Origin: DASTBU01 sp035711845 | GTDB taxonomy: Bacteria; Acidobacteriota; Vicinamibacteria; Vicinamibacterales; 2-12-FULL-66-21 | Reading direction: 5' to 3' | Length of the DNA: 28,265 nucleotides | NCBI GenBank assembly: GCA_035711845.1 | Contig: DASTBU010000048.1 | Location: forward strand, 1 to 28,265 | Shown here: piece by piece, positions 15,930-24,330 of the stretch | How positions within the stretch are numbered: the first letter of the stretch is position 1 | How the letters are laid out: every line of letters begins with the position of its first letter | The notes under the pieces: generated by a model | The model's input: the letters and a program-made list of their open reading frames with translations, nothing else | Database searches by the model: none | Told to the model about the DNA's origin: nothing | Translations under genes and position numbers: made by a program

Positions 15930-16793
15930 ATGCAGTGTCGACATCGAAACATGAGCTGTGCAGGAACTGCCGGGCTGGCGGCGGTGTTCGCAATTTCTAC
16001 AGTAATGGCAATACCTGCGGCCGAGGCCGGCGATCAGGGCCGGCAGCGCCAGCGGAACAATCAAGAGCAACAGATGCGGTTCAAGGCGATGGACCTCGAC
16101 GGCGACGGCGTGATTACCCGCTCGGAATGGAGAGGGAATCTGCAGTCGTTTCGCCAGCACGACCGGAACAACGACGGCGTGCTGTCGGGAGATGAAGTGT
16201 GGGTTGGCGACGCCAGCGCCGGGACCGCACAGGAGCTCGCAGAAGTGTTTTCAAACGCCGATCGCAACAACGATCGCACGCTGTCGCGCAACGAGTGGTA
16301 CGGCGACCTCCAGACGTTCGAGCGTGTCGATCGGAACGACGATGGGCGCATCAGCCTGTCGGAGTTCCTGGGTGGGGAGGTGGCCGGCACGTCCGGTGTG
16401 GCGCAGGCGTTCGACGAGCTCGATCGCAACGGGAACGGGGTGATCACGCGCAACGAGTGGGCGGGGAGCCGCGAGGCGTTCACCGATCTCGATACCGACG
16501 ACGACGGTGTGATCACGAGAAGGGAATACCGGCAACGCCTGGATGACGAGCCCGACGACCTGCAGAACCAGAGCGAGGCGTACCGCGCCGGGTACAACAG
16601 CGGCCTGACGGAGGGACGTCAGGCGGGGGCCGGAGACAGGCGGGTGAACCGTTGGGATCTTGATGGCCAGCGCGAGCTGGAGCAGGCCGACTCCGGATAC
16701 AACCCGCAGCTCGGTGACCGGAGCGAATACCAGGCTGGCTACCGCGCTGGCTTCCGCCGCGGGTACACGCTGGGGTTTGGGCCGAGGCAGTGA
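15930..16793 (+). CDS. Secreted EF-hand calcium-binding protein with six loops
   Basis: 287 aa from ATG 15930 (GGGGAGG a few bases upstream; the frame extends upstream but gives a poor N-terminus). The signal peptide ends near AAEAG (about residue 33). Six 12-residue EF-hand loops start at about 55, 78, 111, 134, 165 and 188 (e.g. DLDGDGVITRSE, DRNDDGRISLSE, DTDDDGVITRRE). The third has Arg at loop position 6 (DRNNDRTLSRNE), which is tolerable. The loops come in evenly spaced pairs. The C-terminus has two related Tyr/Gly-rich motifs (YRAGYNSGLTEGRQAG and YQAGYRAGFRRGY). Predicted to bind calcium in the periplasm or outside; the biological role is unknown. Confidence 0.92.
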   Translation: MQCRHRNMSCAGTAGLAAVFAISTVMAIPAAEAGDQGRQRQRNNQEQQMRFKAMDLDGDGVITRSEWRGNLQSFRQHDRNNDGVLSGDEVWVGDASAGTAQELAEVFSNADRNNDRTLSRNEWYGDLQTFERVDRNDDGRISLSEFLGGEVAGTSGVAQAFDELDRNGNGVITRNEWAGSREAFTDLDTDDDGVITRREYRQRLDDEPDDLQNQSEAYRAGYNSGLTEGRQAGAGDRRVNRWDLDGQRELEQADSGYNPQLGDRSEYQAGYRAGFRRGYTLGFGPRQ

Positions 16794-16970
16794 AATGCTG
16801 AATGCTGAGTGCTGAATGCTGAATGGTGAGTGCTGAATGGCGAGTGCTGAATGGCGAGTGCTGAATGGCGAGTGCTGAATGGCGAGTGAATGACGCATGC
16901 GGAGAGTGTTCATCGCACCATTCACCATTCACCATTCAGCATTCAGCACTCAGCATTCAGCATTCCGTGT
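16794..16970. repeat. Heptamer array 1 (AATGCTG type), mirrored, between convergent stops
   Basis: The left arm 16794-16884 is 13 uninterrupted 7-bp units (AATGCTG with variants AGTGCTG, AATGGTG, AATGGCG), starting on the base after the stop of the EF-hand gene. The hinge is about 16885-16918. The right arm, about 16919-16965, carries seven or so reverse-complement units (CATTCAC, CATTCAG, CACTCAG). It runs to within a few bases of the stop of the M14 gene. The arms can pair imperfectly into a long hairpin. Confidence 0.9.
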
Positions 16971-19625
16971 TCAGTGTGCCGGCGCCAGCAGCACCGCGTT
17001 CAAGAAGAGCAGCTCGGTTGCCTCGGCAAACGCTCGGTAATTCGGATCCTCGGCGAAGGCGACGATGTGGCCGCGGCCCATGGGCTGGTGCATGAGGTAC
17101 GCGCGCTGGGCGAGCAGCGGCTGGGCCTCCTTCCACACCAGGCCTGAGGCCACCAGTCGATCCGCGCTCGCATAGACCCCGACATTGCGTCCGGCATCGA
17201 GCTTCAGCGGCGCAAAGACCCGGGCGCCCTCGACGATGACCTGTATCTCGTTGTCGAGGCCGGCCGTGAGCCAGTGGTTCCGATCGAGGCGCACCCGCAG
17301 CAGCGCTCCGGCCAGGTTTTCGGGACGCTCCCGCTCGGGTTGAATCGCCTGATCGTAGTCGAACGGTTTCGTCGCATCCGGCTTACTCTCCGGTTTGGCG
17401 CCGCCTCCGCCCTGGCCGCCGCCCTGTCCTCCGCCAGTCGCCGGTTCGTCGCGCTCGGGCGAGCCGTCGCGCATCAGCGTGTCGGCCGACAGCAGGTTCG
17501 TTCGGTCGCGGGCCGCCCATCGTGACGCCTCGGCGAGCGTGATCAGGGTTCCGCCGTTGCGGACCCAGTCGCGCAGCCGGCGCAGCGCGTCCTCGCCGAA
17601 CGAGTAGGAGCCTGAAGGCAGTACGAGCACGTCGTAGTCGGCGATGTCGGCATTCTGGAGGGTCGACACCCTCATCGCGGTGACACGCTGGCCGAACCGG
17701 CGCTCGAGCACGTAGCGCGCCCAGCCTGCGGAGAGGCTCGACGTCGGGCTGTCCCAGGCGAGGAGCACGCGCGGGGACTTCAGGTTGGCTACGCGGCCGC
17801 TGCCGAGCGAGATCCCTTCATCGGTCCACGTCTGCGTGATGGACACCAGCTCCGCGTGGTGTCGATCCGCAATCTCCCGGATGCGCGTCGCGGCGCCCTC
17901 GGCATTTCCTGCGATCCGGATGAACGCCGTTCCAGCCTCGAATCGCCGTCCGCCATGCGTGAACCCTTCGTCGGCGGAGTGGACGCGGATGCCACCGGCG
18001 AGCGCTTCGGCGACGGCGGCGGCCGCACCGGATCCCCATGGCAGCAAAAAGCCGATCGGGTTTCCCGGGGCCGAACTGGTCGCCCCCGGCGGCGGCGGAT
18101 TCTGCGGATCGACGTCGCTTGCGCGAACCGTGGCCGGGCGATCGGAGGCGACGATCTCGACGTCGAAGACGAGCGGCAGGCTCCAGGCCGTAACGTCGTA
18201 GATCTGATCGGGCAGCCGCTCGCGCCGCCTGCGTTCCTGCTCCTTCAGAAACGCGTCGTCCATCTTCACGTCGGGGTCGAGCAGGTTGCGGACGAGCCGT
18301 CCGGCCGGCTGGGCGAGGGGGACGATGTAGGTTCCTGGCGGCATCGAGCGCCCGGCAGCCTGGAAGGCTTCCTCCGCACGCCGGACCTGGATTCCCTGGC
18401 GCGCGAGCAGGGTTGCGAGCCGCGCGGTGCGCGAGCCGTCGGGTCCCGGCGGAATGAGGTACTCGCGCGCGCCCTGCTGCGCGAGCGCGGTGGCCGACCG
18501 GCGGTACTCGAGGAAATCGCGAAGCAGGCGCTCGCGATTGCGGGCCGCCGTGATTGCCGTGGTGATCGCCGCGGTGAAGTGATGGGTGACGGCTGCCTTA
18601 TAGGTGAGCACGGCGCCGTCGTCGCGCCGGAACGCGAGGCCGCGGGCGGACGCCTGTTCGTACGTCATGCCGATCGCCCCGTGGAAGATCGGCCAGGACT
18701 CGCCGTAGCCCGGATAGAACGAGTCGTAGACCTCCCGCACGAAGTAGGCGAAGCCCCGCTGGTCGAACTCCGCGGCGTTCGCGCGCCCGAAGGCATCCAG
18801 CCACTTCTGCTGCGCGGGTGTGATGAGCGGGTTCAGAGGGTTGGCCGGCGGCGCGAAATAGTAGGTCGAGTTTCCGCCCATCTCGTGGAGATCGACGACG
18901 ACCTGCGGGTACCACTCCAGCATCACCCGCGCACGCCCCTGGGTTTCGGGCTGCGAGAGCGCGAAATAGTCACGGTTCATGTCGAACAGGTAGTGGTTGG
19001 ACCGGCCGCCGGGCCACGGCTCGTCGTGCTCGGCCGACTGCGGCACCGGATCCGGCTCCATGGCGCGGCCGAGGAGGTTGCCGGTCACGAATCGCTGGCG
19101 CCCGTCCGGGTTCTGCATCGGGTCGATGATGACGAGCGCCTCGCGAAGCACGAGGTCGATGTCCGCGCTGCCCCGCGCGGCGAGCAGGTGATACGCCTCC
19201 GCGAGCGCGGCGTCCGACGACGAGATCTCGTTGCCGTGGACGCCGTGGAGGAGCCACACCACGACCGGCAGATCGGCGATGAGGCCGTCGGCGTCGCGGC
19301 TGCCGGCGGCCAGGGCCTGCATGCCCCGCCGGATGTCGTCGAGACGCGCAATGCGCTCCTTCGATCCGACGATCAGGTAATGAAGGGGCCGCCCTTCCCA
19401 GGTGGTCGCGTACTGGACGAGGCGCGTTCTGTCCGGCGCGTACTTGTGGAGCGCCTCCAGGTATCGCCCGATTTGATCCGGTGTGGTGATGGCCGTGCCG
19501 GGTTCGTGTCCCACCACGGCTTTCAGCGTGGGGACCGCGGGATCGTAATTGGTATCCGGCGCCAGACCCTGGGCGGAGAGAACCACGGCGCTCAGGCAGA
19601 GAAGTGCTGTAGAAGCGAGTTTCAT
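16971..19625 (-). CDS. Secreted M14-family zinc carboxypeptidase
   Basis: 884 aa from ATG 19625, with a signal peptide (about 1-21). The M14 domain (about 45-400) has the zinc motif HGNE (H130, E133) in LLHGVHGNE, third ligand H247 (VVDLHEMGG), substrate-site NPDG (172-175) and MNRD (216-219), and a likely catalytic Glu in GMTYEQAS (E323). A C-terminal domain has a class-I glutamine amidotransferase/DJ-1-like stretch (DYDVLVLPSGSYSFG, WVRNGGTLITLAEASRW), followed by a Gly-rich linker (TGGGQGGGQGGGG). This large form is known from Acidobacteria and Bacteroidetes. It probably trims peptides in the periplasm or outside. The stop lies directly beside array 1, and the gene is divergent from the lipoprotein at 19763. 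Confidence 0.93.
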   Translation of the reverse strand: MKLASTALLCLSAVVLSAQGLAPDTNYDPAVPTLKAVVGHEPGTAITTPDQIGRYLEALHKYAPDRTRLVQYATTWEGRPLHYLIVGSKERIARLDDIRRGMQALAAGSRDADGLIADLPVVVWLLHGVHGNEISSSDAALAEAYHLLAARGSADIDLVLREALVIIDPMQNPDGRQRFVTGNLLGRAMEPDPVPQSAEHDEPWPGGRSNHYLFDMNRDYFALSQPETQGRARVMLEWYPQVVVDLHEMGGNSTYYFAPPANPLNPLITPAQQKWLDAFGRANAAEFDQRGFAYFVREVYDSFYPGYGESWPIFHGAIGMTYEQASARGLAFRRDDGAVLTYKAAVTHHFTAAITTAITAARNRERLLRDFLEYRRSATALAQQGAREYLIPPGPDGSRTARLATLLARQGIQVRRAEEAFQAAGRSMPPGTYIVPLAQPAGRLVRNLLDPDVKMDDAFLKEQERRRRERLPDQIYDVTAWSLPLVFDVEIVASDRPATVRASDVDPQNPPPPGATSSAPGNPIGFLLPWGSGAAAAVAEALAGGIRVHSADEGFTHGGRRFEAGTAFIRIAGNAEGAATRIREIADRHHAELVSITQTWTDEGISLGSGRVANLKSPRVLLAWDSPTSSLSAGWARYVLERRFGQRVTAMRVSTLQNADIADYDVLVLPSGSYSFGEDALRRLRDWVRNGGTLITLAEASRWAARDRTNLLSADTLMRDGSPERDEPATGGGQGGGQGGGGAKPESKPDATKPFDYDQAIQPERERPENLAGALLRVRLDRNHWLTAGLDNEIQVIVEGARVFAPLKLDAGRNVGVYASADRLVASGLVWKEAQPLLAQRAYLMHQPMGRGHIVAFAEDPNYRAFAEATELLFLNAVLLAPAH

Positions 19626-19762
19626 GGCTTGTTTTCTATCACGTGTCGAGGTTGAGGTATACGGGGTAGCTCGCGCGCGAGACGCTCCTCACGCGGCCGG
19701 TTGGCCGGCGCAGCCGGATTAATGAGACAATGATCGACGCCGGCCTGCCGTCCGAGTTCGCT

Positions 19763-20266
19763 ATGTATCGATTAATTGCCATCTCCGTTGCGCTGGGGCT
19801 TGCTGCGTGTTCCAGCAACGACGATTTCACACCCACTCCGCCCGGCGGTCCGACGGTTCCGACCATCGGCGGCACCTACAGCGCTCCGGAGATGTGGCGA
19901 TTGGAGCTGACGTTTCCCGACCAGCAGGTCAACTTCGTGTGCGCGGGCGGTATCACCATCACCAGTCAGGTCGGAACCGATTTCAGCGGCACGTTCTTCA
20001 TCCGTGACAACTCCTGCGGCGACATCGGAGGAACCGTCACCGAGGGCACGCTCGACACCGACGGACGCGTCACGTTCGGGCTGACCGTGCCGGGGACCAA
20101 CACGAACTTCCTGACCGCGGCATTCGGCTGCACGTACGTGAGCGGCGACCAGATGGTCACCGGCACGCTCGTCGGCAACCAGCTCCAAGGCGAAGCCCGG
20201 ACCGTGATGGATTGCGTCCCGGAAGGGCGCGGCACGCTCGTGCTGCGTCTGGCAGGAGGCAGATAG
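19763..20266 (+). CDS. Small lipoprotein of unknown function
   Basis: 167 aa from ATG 19763; an ATG at 19730 in frame would put 11 residues before the signal and is less likely. The signal peptide MYRLIAISVALGLAAC ends in a good lipobox (LAAC, Cys16), then a flexible linker (SSNDDFTPTPPGGPTVPT). The mature part is beta-rich with four cysteines (VCAGG, DNSCGDIGG, FGCTYV, MDCVPEG) that could form two disulfides. I recognise no family. Convergent with the DUF5117-type protease across array 2. Confidence 0.82.
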   Translation: MYRLIAISVALGLAACSSNDDFTPTPPGGPTVPTIGGTYSAPEMWRLELTFPDQQVNFVCAGGITITSQVGTDFSGTFFIRDNSCGDIGGTVTEGTLDTDGRVTFGLTVPGTNTNFLTAAFGCTYVSGDQMVTGTLVGNQLQGEARTVMDCVPEGRGTLVLRLAGGR

Positions 20267-20519
20267 AGCAATGCTGAGTTTGGAATGCTGAATGCTGAAT
20301 GCTGATCCCATTCAGCATTCAGCACTCGACATTCAGCATTGTCCCTATTGCCATTCAGCACTCAGCACTCGACATTCAGCATTGCTGTCATTCAGCATTC
20401 AGCACTCGACATTCAGCATTGCCGTCATTCAGCATTCAGCATTCGACATTCAGCATTGCCCTCATTCAGCATTGCCTACTGCCATTCAGCATTCAGCACT
20501 CGACATTCAGGATTGCCTA
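20267..20519. repeat. Heptamer array 2 (CATTCAG type) with 37-bp higher-order units
   Basis: It starts right after the lipoprotein stop with four or so AATGCTG-like units (to about 20306), then switches to the opposite sense. A 37-bp unit made of heptamers plus a GACATTCAGCATTG spacer starts at 20352, 20389 and 20426 exactly 37 bp apart. Further copies start at 20309 (longer), 20463 (cut to 20 bp) and 20483. The final copy runs to 20519 and so contains the stop codon of the metalloprotease gene. Confidence 0.9.
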
Positions 20520-23066
20520 CCTGTCCCACGTACAGAGCGGTTCCAGCCGGCTCAGCCAGTCCATTCCCGGGTCGCCGATCGGCGCTCCGGGCGGGGCGGT
20601 CGGGATCGCCGCGCGCGTGGCGGCGGGCGCCGGGCGCTCGAGGAACCGCTTGATGTCGGACGCGAGCAGCGATTCGTGCGCGCCGGCGGCGCCGTTCTGA
20701 CCGTTCGCCAGGGCCTGCATCTGCTGCTGCAGCGTGTGCGTGGCGACGGCCCGCACTTGCGACATCTCCGAGCTGTCGGCGAGCGTGGTCAACTTCTCGA
20801 CGACGACCCGCTGGACCGCGCGCGCGATCTCCGCCTCGTACGCATTGGCCGGCCGGCTCCCGAACGTGGCGGAGACGAGCTGGGTGAGCACCGAGTCGAG
20901 AGAGGGCAGCGACTCATCGAGCGCGTGCTGTTCGACCACGCGGGCCGCGCGTTCGGCGTCCAGCAGGAACCCCACGGTCATCTCGGCCGCGACGACCGCC
21001 GGGGTGATGGCGTCGAACATCGGACCGGTCTCGCGCGGGAACAACTCGCGCGATCCGCCGTAGCCCGACGGCCGCGGCGGGATCTTCTTCAACAGCTCCC
21101 GGGGAAGCGCCAGCTCGGACGGCTGGAGCGTTGCCAGCAGGGCCTCGAGGGCCGCCCGCTGATCCGCCGCGGGAGCGAAGCGCACCGGGTCGCCGGCGTC
21201 CCCGCGCATCGCGTACGTGTAGTAGATGCCGCCCACGACCGACGCCGCGGCCTCCACCTGATACCGATGGTGCAGGTAGAGCGGCACCAGGACCTCTTCG
21301 ATAGTCGCCATCGGCTCGCCCCGCCTGATGGCCTGTTCGCCGAAGCGCGAGAGCGCGACGCGGCGCACCTCCATCATGCGCTTCAATTCGGCGCTCGCAT
21401 CGGTGCCGTTCGACCACTGGTCCACCCGCGGGTGCGCGCTCAGATCCTGGTTCGACAGGTAATACAAATCCTTCTTGTGCCCTTCGTCGAGCATGGCGGC
21501 GAGCGCCTTCGGTTCGTCGGTGCCATCGGGAAAATCCTGGTAGCCGAACGCGATCGCGACCTTGTCCCACTCCCCGATGCCGTCGTCGTACACCTGCGAG
21601 TAGTCCAGCGTGCGATCCGGCTTCAGCGTGACGAGCGGATGCGGGTAGTCCATGACCGAGATGCGACCCGCCTCGCTGTCGTAATAGTTGTGGCCGATGC
21701 CGAGCGTGTGCCCGACCTCGTGCGCGGCGAGCTGACGGATGCGCGCGAGCGCCCACTCCATGAGCTCCTTCGGCGTTTCGGTCCCTTCCTTGTATGGGCT
21801 GAGCAGCCCTTCGGCGATCATGTAGTCCTGCCGGATGCGAAGCGACCCGAGCGTGACGAGCCCCTTGATGATCTCACCCGTGCGGGGATCCGTGACGCTT
21901 GCGCCCGTGCTCCATCCGCGGGTGGAGCGGTGGACCCAGTTGATCACGTTGTAGCGGAGATCGAGCGGGTTCGCGCCTTCCGGCAACAGCTCCACCTGGA
22001 AGGCGTTGCGATACCCCGCGGCCTCGAACGCCTGATTCCACCAGCGTGCGCCTTCGAGCAGCGCCGAACGGATCGGCTCCGGCGCGCCCGGATCCAGGTA
22101 GTAGACGATCGGCTTCACCGGATCGCTGAGCGTTGCCGACGGGTCCTTCTTTTGCAGCCGATGGCGCCTGATGACGCGCTGCGTCATGGGCTGATCGGGG
22201 AGCGCCGCGTAGTTCTCGTAGCTCAAGGCGCCGAAGCCGGAACGCGGATCGAAGCGGCGGGTCTCGTACTTGTCGTCCGGCAGCTCGACGATCGAGTGAT
22301 GCACGCGGATGCTCGCCGATTCCGCGGTCGCCGCCACGCTGCCCACCCCCTCGAAGGCTTCGCCGCCGCCCCCGCGGCCACCGCCACCGCCTCCGCCGCG
22401 GCCGCCGCCTTCGCCTCCGGCAGGTTGCCGTACGAAGGTCAGCTCCGCTTCCATCTCGGTGTTCTTCGGAAAGCCGAGCGTCATGGGCATGTGGACGGTG
22501 CTGCGCGTGGCCTCGAAGCGATACGTGCCCGGTCGCAGCCGGCCGGCCATCTCGTTGCCGTCGCGCACCAGGAAGTCGGTGTAGTCGACGAGTACGCGAT
22601 CGCCCGTCGCGGCAGCGACCTGGAAGCCCCAGAGCACCGACCGCGCGAAGGCGTCGCGCACCGTGCGTGACTCCGCCGGATTCGACGTCTGGGCGCGAAA
22701 TCGATAGTTCGGCTGCACCATGAGCACGCGCGGCCCGGTGCGCTCGAACTTCACGATACGGGAGCCCGTCGTGATGCCGCGATCGAGCCCGATGTCGTTC
22801 GAGCCGAGGCCGGTCGCAAGGCCCGTCGAGTAGAGGACCTCCGTCTCGAGCTTCGGAATCTCGAGGTAGAGATGGCCGGCCGACTCGTCCCAGTACATGG
22901 GATAGAAGCCGTCGATCTTCTTCATGCCGGCGGTCCGGTCTTCGATTGGTCCGATTGGCTCGGCGCCGCCCGGCTTCCGCCCGGCCTGGGCGAACGCCGT
23001 TCCGGCGAGCATCGCCACGGCACTCGTTACAGTGACAACCCCCCCGATACTTCGTCGTCTGAACAT
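20517..23066 (-). CDS. Secreted zinc metalloprotease, DUF5117/DUF4953 type
   Basis: 849 aa from ATG 23066, with GGAGG 7 nt upstream. Signal peptide about 1-27 (ending AFAQA). The N-terminal DUF5117-like region (about 50-210: YPMYWDESAGHLYLEIP, IGLDRGITTGSRIVKF) is followed by a Gly-rich run (about 217-235). The catalytic domain has the metzincin motif HEVGHTLGIGH (H449, E450, H453, H459) and a Met-turn VMDYP (M472), all intact. The C-terminus (about 650-849) is helical. The length is typical of this large family in Acidobacteria and Bacteroidetes. Predicted to act in the periplasm or outside. The stop codon is inside the last repeat of array 2. Confidence 0.95.
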   Translation of the reverse strand: MFRRRSIGGVVTVTSAVAMLAGTAFAQAGRKPGGAEPIGPIEDRTAGMKKIDGFYPMYWDESAGHLYLEIPKLETEVLYSTGLATGLGSNDIGLDRGITTGSRIVKFERTGPRVLMVQPNYRFRAQTSNPAESRTVRDAFARSVLWGFQVAAATGDRVLVDYTDFLVRDGNEMAGRLRPGTYRFEATRSTVHMPMTLGFPKNTEMEAELTFVRQPAGGEGGGRGGGGGGGRGGGGEAFEGVGSVAATAESASIRVHHSIVELPDDKYETRRFDPRSGFGALSYENYAALPDQPMTQRVIRRHRLQKKDPSATLSDPVKPIVYYLDPGAPEPIRSALLEGARWWNQAFEAAGYRNAFQVELLPEGANPLDLRYNVINWVHRSTRGWSTGASVTDPRTGEIIKGLVTLGSLRIRQDYMIAEGLLSPYKEGTETPKELMEWALARIRQLAAHEVGHTLGIGHNYYDSEAGRISVMDYPHPLVTLKPDRTLDYSQVYDDGIGEWDKVAIAFGYQDFPDGTDEPKALAAMLDEGHKKDLYYLSNQDLSAHPRVDQWSNGTDASAELKRMMEVRRVALSRFGEQAIRRGEPMATIEEVLVPLYLHHRYQVEAAASVVGGIYYTYAMRGDAGDPVRFAPAADQRAALEALLATLQPSELALPRELLKKIPPRPSGYGGSRELFPRETGPMFDAITPAVVAAEMTVGFLLDAERAARVVEQHALDESLPSLDSVLTQLVSATFGSRPANAYEAEIARAVQRVVVEKLTTLADSSEMSQVRAVATHTLQQQMQALANGQNGAAGAHESLLASDIKRFLERPAPAATRAAIPTAPPGAPIGDPGMDWLSRLEPLCTWDR

Positions 23067-23169
23067 TCCCGTGCCTCCGCGCGAGACGCTGTTTCGTGTG
23101 CAGGAAGTCTATCCGCGGGTATGGCGATTCGGCAACGTCGGAGCGGTTGCGACCCGCGAGCAAAATGTT

Positions 23170-23192
23170 GCATCGAATTTAAGGTTCGATGC
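23170..23192. promoter_or_regulatory. Perfect 8-bp inverted repeat in a divergent promoter region
   Basis: GCATCGAA (23170-23177) and TTCGATGC (23185-23192) are perfect arms around TTTAAGG. The site lies in the AT-richest part of the 241-bp gap between the metalloprotease (start 23066) and the receiver protein (start 23308), so an operator is plausible. There is no T tract to suggest a terminator. Confidence 0.35.
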
Positions 23193-23307
23193 GGCGGGAT
23201 TTAGATATTCTGGGATCCAGGGGTTCGGGGGCCCGGACGGAGCTGAGCCGTTAGAGTGCCACCCGCGAGTGCGGGTTCGGGACAGGTGGGGCCGACAACT
23301 GAACACG

Positions 23308-23721
23308 ATGGAGGAGCGGCTTCGACGCCCGATAGTTCTCGTCATCGAGGACGACTTCGATCTTCGCAGGCTGTACGCGGAGGAGCTCGAACGGGCCGGA
23401 TACGACGTATCGGAGGCACACAACGGCCTGCAGGCCGTGGAGAAGGCCTCGGAGCTCGTACCGGATGCCATCGTGACCGACCTGGGTCTGCCCGGCATAG
23501 ACGGGTACGAATTGTGCCGCCGAATCCATCGCAACGTCCGCCTCGAACGGATTCCAATCATCGCGATCACCGGGCGATACTTTTCCGAGAGCGACGTCGC
23601 TCGCGCACGCCGGGAGGGTTGCCAGGCCGTCCTGATCAAACCGTTCGTGGGCGACGATCTCGTGGCCGAGGTTCGAAAGGCGCTGAGCTCCGCACCGCCG
23701 TCGGTGCCGGAGCCGTCGTGA
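23308..23721 (+). CDS. Stand-alone receiver-domain response regulator
   Basis: 137 aa from ATG 23308; the open frame is longer, but homology begins at RPIVLVIEDD. A single receiver domain with E14/D15/D16 acidic cluster, phosphoacceptor D58 (IVTDLGLPGIDG), T88 (AITG) and K111 (LIKPF). No output domain is present, so it probably signals by protein contact or relays phosphate, in the manner of CheY/DivK. No kinase gene is adjacent. The stop is immediately followed by a perfect palindrome. Confidence 0.92.
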   Translation: MEERLRRPIVLVIEDDFDLRRLYAEELERAGYDVSEAHNGLQAVEKASELVPDAIVTDLGLPGIDGYELCRRIHRNVRLERIPIIAITGRYFSESDVARARREGCQAVLIKPFVGDDLVAEVRKALSSAPPSVPEPS

Positions 23722-23736
23722 CGGGGTCAGACCCCG
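23722..23736. repeat. Palindrome CGGGGTCAGACCCCG after the receiver gene (REP-like)
   Basis: Perfect 7-bp arms around one base, starting on the base after the stop. A further CTGACCC (23763-23769) pairs with GGGTCAG. GGGGTCAGACCCC cores recur in many Acidobacteria and Deltaproteobacteria as dispersed palindromes; whether this one is such a REP needs genome-wide counting. Confidence 0.4.
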
Positions 23737-23792
23737 CTGCGTCTGCGAACCGGGATTCAGGCCTGACCCATTGGGTTGCGGAGGAATTTGGC

Positions 23793-24014
23793 ATGGCCAA
23801 AGCACGGAGAACACTGACCGAGACGCTGCCCGCCGAGCAGCCGCTCGCCGACCCCATCGCTGCGAAGAGCGAGGACGACCCGCTTGCCGGCGCTTTCGAT
23901 CGCGATCGCATCGCGCGAAGGGCGTACGAACTGTACCTCGCGCGCGGCGGCGCCGATGGCCAGGACCTCCAGGACTGGCTCACCGCCGAGCGGGAACTCT
24001 CCGACGACGATTGA
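23793..24014 (+). CDS. DUF2934 family small protein
   Basis: 73 aa from ATG 23793, with GGAGGA (23780-23785) 7 nt upstream. A basic start (MAKARRTLTE) is followed by the DUF2934 core: IARRAYELYLARGGADGQ then DWLTAEREL. The family is short, soluble and of unknown function. It follows the receiver gene by 71 bp with the palindrome between them, so co-transcription is possible but uncertain. It converges on csaA across array 3. Confidence 0.88.
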   Translation: MAKARRTLTETLPAEQPLADPIAAKSEDDPLAGAFDRDRIARRAYELYLARGGADGQDLQDWLTAERELSDDD

Positions 24015-24027
24015 GACTGAAGCGATC

Positions 24028-24322
24028 GGTCCCTGAGTCCCTGAGTCCCTCGGTCCTGGGTCCCTGAGTCCCGAGTCCCGAGTCCCGGGTCCGGTCCCGA
24101 GTCCCGGGGCCGGTCCCGCGTCCCGAGTCCCGGGTCCGAGTCCCGAGTCCCGAGTCCCGAGTCCCAAGTCCCGAGTCCCGAGTCCCAAGTCGGACCAGGG
24201 ACCCATGGACGAGGGCCAGGACCGAGGGACTCAGGACCGAGGGACTCAGGACCGAGGGACTCAGGACCGAGGGACCCAGGACCGAGGGACTCAGGACCGA
24301 GGGACTCAGGGACTCAGGGACA
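24028..24322. repeat. Heptamer array 3 (GAGTCCC type), mirrored, between convergent stops
   Basis: The left arm (24028 to about 24190) is built of GAGTCCC/GGTCCCT heptamers with variants. The right arm (about 24195-24322) is the opposite sense, GGACTCAG-GACCGAG units repeating every 15 bp. The first 28 or so bases entering from either end are nearly identical in sense. The gap 24015-24330 holds nothing else. Confidence 0.9.
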
Positions 24323-24330
24323 GTCAAGCG

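Noticed and set aside
17856..19655. Long plus-strand frame of 599 codons
   Set aside because: It is antisense to the M14 peptidase and has no recognisable domain.
19670..19681. 12-bp palindrome CTCGCGCGCGAG between the M14 and lipoprotein genes
   Set aside because: It is made only of alternating CG in GC-rich DNA and could occur by chance; no promoter element is placed around it.
20270..20519. CRISPR array
   Set aside because: The repeats are degenerate 7-mers and 37-mers with no unique spacers of constant length, and there are no cas genes nearby.
20292..22670. Long plus-strand open frame of 792 codons
   Set aside because: It is antisense to the metalloprotease with HEVGHTLGIGH, starts inside array 2 and has Arg-rich, family-free composition; GC-rich shadow frame.
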